From contig PWNO01000069.1 in assembly GCA_003557765.1 (NCBI GenBank), positions 8,602-72,601 of the forward strand: a stretch of DNA of 64,000 bases, in the 5' to 3' direction. This DNA is from Bacteroidales bacterium (GTDB lineage: Bacteria; Bacteroidota; Bacteroidia; Bacteroidales; UBA7960). Position 1 is the first letter of the stretch. The number at the start of each line of letters is the position of its first letter. The notes under the pieces were generated by a model. The model was not told the origin of the DNA. It ran no database searches and was given only the letters and a program-made list of their open reading frames with translations. Position numbers and translations under genes: made by a program. Positions 60,504 through 64,000 of the stretch are shown here, in pieces.

Positions 60504-61914
60504 TTTTCAACAACAGCACATTCTCCACATGCTGTGTGTGTGGAAACATATCTACTGCCTGGCTTTTCACCACCTGGTAACGGTTGCTGAGCAATTCCAC
60601 GTCGCGGGCTTGCGTAGCCGGGTTGCAGCTCACATACACGATGCGTTCTGCGCTGGCTTGCAGGATCTGTCTGACCACCTTCGGGTGCATTCCTGCCCTT
60701 GGCGGATCGGTCACGATCACATGCGGATACCCCTCCCTGTCCATGAGGGCATCATCAAACACATCAGCCATGTCGCCCGCCAGAAAGTGCGTATTGTCCA
60801 AACTGTTCAACCGCGCATTGCTCCGGGCGTGATCAACGGCTTCATCCACATATTCGATGCCCACCACCTTGTCCACACAGGGCGCCAGGAAACAGGCGAT
60901 GCTGCCCGTACCAGTATACAGGTCATACAACACCTCGTGGCCCTGAAGATCTGCAAACTCCCTGACCACGCCATACAGCCGCTTCGCCTGCAGGGAGTTG
61001 GTCTGGAAAAACGATTTCGGCCCCACGTGAAAAACGAGGTCTTCCATTTTTTCTTCGAGATGTGGCTTCCCCCTGAAAATAATGGGCTCCAGGTCAGCCA
61101 TGCTTGGGTTTCGCTTGGTGTTCATCATAAAAGCAAGTGAATGCAGATCAGGAAATCGCTGATCGATTGCCTGCATGATATCCACGATCGCGTCCCGGTC
61201 ATCCTGGCCAAAGATCATCAGCACCATCACCTGTCCGCCGGGTGTGTTGCGGATCACCAGGTTCCTCAGCAGTCCCTCGTTCGCACGCAAGTCAAAAAAT
61301 GACAACCCCTTTTCCAGGGCAATATCCTTAATGGCCAAACGAATGGCGTTGGAAGGATCCGCCTGCAGCCAGCATGTTTTGATGTCCAGGACCTTATCAA
61401 ACATCCGGGGCACGTGCAGGCCCAGCCCTTGCACATCATCAATCGACCATTCAGAGTCGATTTCGTCGCGCGACAACCACCTCCTGTTGCTGAAGGTGTA
61501 TTCCATCTTGTTCCGGTAAAAGGTGGTTTTATCTGAGCCGGCTATGGGATACACGGTTACCTGGTCAAGGTCCAGCTTGCCGATGCGCTCCAGGTTGTCA
61601 GTAACCTGCTGTTGTTTAAATTCAAGCTGTTTCTCATAGGGCAAGTGCTGCCACTTGCAGCCGCCGCAAATACCGAAATGTGTACAAAAGGGTTCAACGC
61701 GCATGGGAGAAAGGCTGTGCACCTTAACCACCTCTCCTTCCATGTATTGCTTCCTGGATTTCCGGACCTGCACATCCAGCACATCGCCCGGTGCGGCAAA
61801 CGGGACGAACAAGACCTTGTCGTTGATCCTGGCCAGCGCCTTGCCCTCCGCTGCCACCCCGGTGATCTCTACCCGCTCAAGCAGCGGCAAGGGTCGTTTG
61901 TGTCTTCTTCCCAT
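60496..61914 (-). CDS. rlmD: 23S rRNA (uracil-1939 C5)-methyltransferase RlmD
   Basis: 472 aa. An N-terminal TRAM domain (about 10-70) is followed by the Fe-S site with Cys77, Cys83 and Cys86 in FCTHFGICGGCKW and a later Cys in KTCWLQ. The Rossmann methyltransferase domain shows LYDLYTGTGSIACFLA (about 300), TDPPRAGMH (about 415) and the catalytic Cys in YVSCNPATQARD. It methylates 23S rRNA with S-adenosylmethionine; related RumA/TrmA-type enzymes share the fold, so the target position is inferred. The start is at the ATG near the repeat at 61953. Confidence 0.94.
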   Translation of the reverse strand: MGRRHKRPLPLLERVEITGVAAEGKALARINDKVLFVPFAAPGDVLDVQVRKSRKQYMEGEVVKVHSLSPMRVEPFCTHFGICGGCKWQHLPYEKQLEFKQQQVTDNLERIGKLDLDQVTVYPIAGSDKTTFYRNKMEYTFSNRRWLSRDEIDSEWSIDDVQGLGLHVPRMFDKVLDIKTCWLQADPSNAIRLAIKDIALEKGLSFFDLRANEGLLRNLVIRNTPGGQVMVLMIFGQDDRDAIVDIMQAIDQRFPDLHSLAFMMNTKRNPSMADLEPIIFRGKPHLEEKMEDLVFHVGPKSFFQTNSLQAKRLYGVVREFADLQGHEVLYDLYTGTGSIACFLAPCVDKVVGIEYVDEAVDHARSNARLNSLDNTHFLAGDMADVFDDALMDREGYPHVIVTDPPRAGMHPKVVRQILQASAERIVYVSCNPATQARDVELLSNRYQVVKSQAVDMFPHTQHVENVLLLKRV

Positions 61915-61952
61915 GTGTTATCTGATCATATTGAAAGGTCAAAAAAAGTCTG

Positions 61953-61988
61953 TTTTTGGCTGTTGGCTGTTAGCTATTGGCTTTTAGC
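61953..61988. repeat. GGCTGTTGGC-type short tandem repeat overlapping the lysS promoter
   Basis: tttttggctgttggctgttagctattggcttttagc lies between the divergent rlmD and lysS genes. Its TTG at 61977-61979 is the -33 box of the lysS promoter. Confidence 0.8.
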
Positions 61989-62005
61989 ATAAATGATTAC
62001 TTTTG
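61977..62005 (+). promoter_or_regulatory. lysS promoter
   Basis: TTG (61977-61979), an 18-nt spacer and TACTTTTG (61998-62005; exact TAnnTTTG). The ATG at 62022 is 16 nt further, so the 5' leader is very short. Confidence 0.65.
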
Positions 62006-62021
62006 CAAAATTACAAAGCTA

Positions 62022-63761
62022 ATGACAATGGACACAAAAATAACCGAACAAGAAGCGATTCGTCGCGAGGCACTGGAAAAACTTCGCGAGCTGGGTATTG
62101 ACCCATATCCGTCTGCAACTTATGAGATAAACGCCACGGCAGCAGATATCAAGGAGCAATATCCGAAAGACAACAGCTTGTTCCAGGATATACAGCTTGC
62201 AGGTCGTGTGATGGGGAGGCGCATCATGGGGAGTGCCTCTTTTGCTGAGCTGCAGGACGACAGTGGCAGGATTCAACTCTATTTCAATCGGGATGAGATC
62301 TGTCCGGGTGAAGACAAGACCATGTACAACACGGTATTTAAACGCCTCGTGGACATTGGCGACATCATCGGCGTAAACGGGCACGTATTCACCACCAAAA
62401 TGGGCGAGACAACCATCCATGTGAAATCCTTTACCATGCTGTGCAAGTCTCTGCGTCCCCTTCCCATTGTTAAAGAGAAGGACGGCAAGGTATATGATGC
62501 CTTCACTGATTCGGAACAGCGCTACCGGCAACGACACCTGGATCTTATCGTCAACCCGGAAGTCAAGGAAGTGTTTCGTCAGCGCGCCAGGATGATCCGG
62601 AGCATGCGCGAATTTCTGCTCGACAAGGATTACCTGGAAGTCGAAACGCCCGTGCTTCAGCCGATTTATGGAGGTGCGGCTGCCAAACCATTCAAAACAC
62701 ATCATAACAAACTGGACACCACGCTTTACCTGCGGATTGCCAACGAGTTATACCTGAAAAGGCTCATCGTCGGCGGCTACGATGGGGTGTTCGAGTTTGC
62801 CAAGGATTTCCGCAACGAGGGGATGAGTCGTTTTCATAATCCGGAGTTCACCCAGATGGAGCTCTATGTGGCCTATAAAGATTATGAGTGGATGATGGAT
62901 CTGGTGGAAGAGATGATTGAAAAGATCGTGATGGACATGCATGGCACCACGGAGGTCCAGGTTGGTGAGCACACCATTAATTTCAGGCGCCCGTGGAAGC
63001 GCTATACCATGTATGAAGCCATTGCGCACTTCACTGGTAAGGATGTGTCGGATATGGACGAAAAGGCTATGCGGGATTTTGCCAACAGCATCGGCGTGGA
63101 GACGGATAAAACCATGGCCAGGGGCAAGCTGATCGACGAGATTTTTGGCGAAAAGTGCGAACCGCATCTCATCCAGCCTACTTTCATTACCGATTACCCC
63201 ATTGAGATGTCGCCGCTGGCCAAGAAGCACCGCAGCAAGCCGGGCCTGGTCGAACGCTTTGAAGCGATTTGCAATGGCAAGGAGATCAGCAATGCCTTCA
63301 GTGAATTGAATGATCCTATAGATCAGCGGGAACGTTTTGAGGAGCAGATTGAACTGGGCCGCCGTGGCGATCCAGAGGCGATGGTCCTGGATGAAGACTT
63401 TCTGCGGGCCATTGAAACGGGCATGCCTCCCACGGCAGGACTGGGCATTGGTCTCGACCGGCTGGCCATGATCCTGACCAACAGCAACAGCATCCAGGAT
63501 GTGTTGTTTTTCCCGCAGATGCGTCCCGAAAAAGGAAGCAGTGCCACGGCAGACAGCAACGAGTTTGCCGACGCCGGCATCCCGGAACCCTGGGCAAGCC
63601 TGATCCCCGATGCCGGATACCCCGACCTCAGCAGCCTGCAGGAGGCCAACCCCAACAAGGTGTTTAATCAGCTCTGCGGGTTGCGGAAGAAGAAGAAACT
63701 CGATGTGCCGGCGCCGCGGTTGGAGGATGTGGAGCGTTGGAGCAGGGGAAGTAAGAAGTAA
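62022..63761 (+). CDS. lysS: Lysyl-tRNA synthetase (class II)
   Basis: 579 aa; charges tRNA-Lys. The OB-fold anticodon domain (about 50-150) has GRVMGRRIMGSASFAELQDDSG pieces; class II motif 2 is FRNEGMSRFHNPEFTQME (about 265) and motif 3 GLGIGLDRLAMI (about 483-494). It is longer than the 505-aa E. coli enzyme, with a C-terminal extension of about 70 residues after motif 3, normal for Bacteroidota LysRS as far as I recall. The frame extends upstream to 61977, but the ATG at 62022 (or 62028) follows the promoter. The last codons (SRGSKK) and the stop codon fall inside an AAGTAGGAAGTA repeat. Confidence 0.96.
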   Translation: MTMDTKITEQEAIRREALEKLRELGIDPYPSATYEINATAADIKEQYPKDNSLFQDIQLAGRVMGRRIMGSASFAELQDDSGRIQLYFNRDEICPGEDKTMYNTVFKRLVDIGDIIGVNGHVFTTKMGETTIHVKSFTMLCKSLRPLPIVKEKDGKVYDAFTDSEQRYRQRHLDLIVNPEVKEVFRQRARMIRSMREFLLDKDYLEVETPVLQPIYGGAAAKPFKTHHNKLDTTLYLRIANELYLKRLIVGGYDGVFEFAKDFRNEGMSRFHNPEFTQMELYVAYKDYEWMMDLVEEMIEKIVMDMHGTTEVQVGEHTINFRRPWKRYTMYEAIAHFTGKDVSDMDEKAMRDFANSIGVETDKTMARGKLIDEIFGEKCEPHLIQPTFITDYPIEMSPLAKKHRSKPGLVERFEAICNGKEISNAFSELNDPIDQRERFEEQIELGRRGDPEAMVLDEDFLRAIETGMPPTAGLGIGLDRLAMILTNSNSIQDVLFFPQMRPEKGSSATADSNEFADAGIPEPWASLIPDAGYPDLSSLQEANPNKVFNQLCGLRKKKKLDVPAPRLEDVERWSRGSKK

Positions 63762-63790
63762 GAAGTAGGAAGTAAGAAGTAGGAAGCAAG
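63748..63790. repeat. AAGTAAGAAGTAGG short tandem repeat at the lysS 3' end
   Basis: About six units of agtaag/agtagga overlap the last four codons and the stop of lysS and continue to 63790. Same family as 29728-29762. Confidence 0.85.
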
Positions 63791-63796
63791 AGAGTG

Positions 63797-63895
63797 TTGT
63801 CACGTCCTGAAATAGGTTTACACTTTTTGTAAACAAAAATCAGTATTATGAGAAACAAGAAGCAGGCAGCAAGAAGTAAAAAGCTGATAGACTAG
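63797..63895 (+). other. Possible insertion-sequence end or remnant
   Basis: gttgtcacgtcctgaaataggtt is followed by the hairpin GTTTACA/TGTAAAC (63816-63834), then by a short frame beginning MRNKKQAARSKKLID at 63848 and stopping at 63893-63895. From memory this layout (CCTGAAATAGGTT end, then a truncated orfA-like start) resembles transposon ends in related genomes, but no transposase follows. It is low confidence. Confidence 0.25.
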
Positions 63896-63898
63896 GGG

Positions 63899-64000
63899 TT
63901 AATGGCAAAACTTCTGTGGGTTTTTGATCATGCTGTCGAGCATGCGTTGTATTTCCATGTTTAGTTCTTCCATTGCGATGAAAGATTCTTTGTTAATGTA
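63899..64000 (-). CDS. C-terminus of a probable four-helix-bundle protein (partial)
   Basis: The frame is open from the right edge (64000) to a TAA at 63899-63901, 33 codons. It reads YINKESFIAMEELNMEIQR then MLDSMIKNPQKFCH in pieces; this acidic-amphipathic helix with a terminal MLxxMIK is the end of the four-helix-bundle (23S rRNA intervening-sequence/S23-like) family as I remember it. Only the tail is visible, so the family is not certain. A promoter cannot be seen from here. Confidence 0.5.
   Translation of the reverse strand, partial: YINKESFIAMEELNMEIQRMLDSMIKNPQKFCH

Noticed and set aside
62748..63836. 362-codon minus frame opposite lysS
   Set aside because: Antisense shadow; low-complexity LLTSYFLLLTS residues come from the repeat.

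Overview
The window looks like chromosomal DNA from a free-living member of the Bacteroidota, probably Bacteroidales or Marinilabiliales. The evidence is the families present (DUF5689, DUF4296, DUF6132 and DUF2027 proteins, a TonB-dependent receptor, outer-membrane barrels, a fused-type nucleoside kinase, peptidase-MA/beta-propeller protein), weak Shine-Dalgarno sequences, and repeated TAnnTTTG boxes upstream of genes, which match the Bacteroidota -7 promoter element. No phage, CRISPR array or intact insertion sequence is visible.

Layout. 1-1579 (minus): N-terminal part of a secreted peptidase-MA-like beta-propeller protein. 1889-8827 (plus): a complete tryptophan operon trpEGDCFBA, preceded by a leader peptide with three consecutive Trp codons and a terminator that can be refolded, i.e. 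a textbook ribosome-mediated attenuator. 9044-12000: a class V aminotransferase, a START-like protein and an EamA exporter, then tRNA-Met. 12623-15777: small lipoprotein and mutS2. 15962-23380: a secreted nuclease/phosphatase plus a small basic protein, divergent from a TonB receptor and two paralogous DUF5689 lipoproteins; this is the best candidate for a nucleic-acid or phosphate-scavenging outer-membrane system. 23574-29616: cysteine desulfurase, dolichol-phosphate-mannose-type synthase, dihydroorotase, DUF4296 lipoprotein, urocanate hydratase. 29746-36002: small exported protein, ECF sigma factor, tgt, LptF/G permease, DUF6132 protein with two thioredoxins, dihydroorotate-dehydrogenase-like protein. 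36268-41431: nucleoside kinase, FadL-type porin with SGNH esterase, nitroreductase. 41580-45686 (minus): polysaccharide flippase, Wzz-type chain regulator, O-antigen ligase. 45989-54224: shortened DUF2027 protein, RNase P RNA, a giant TPR protein with an outer-membrane barrel, gyrB. 54432-61914 (minus): glutathione peroxidase, EamA exporter, a NadR-like ATPase gene broken by one stop codon, monohaem cytochrome lipoprotein, oligopeptidase B, acylphosphatase, rlmD. 62022-63761: lysS. 63899-64000: the end of a probable four-helix-bundle protein.

The most notable features are the trp attenuator, the DUF5689/TonB/nuclease locus, and several families of short tandem repeats that fill intergenic gaps and in places supply the last codons of genes or the -33 box of a promoter. 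Housekeeping genes are mixed with these accessory loci and most transcription units are short. All functional calls rest on reading motifs and protein resemblance by eye; no search was run.
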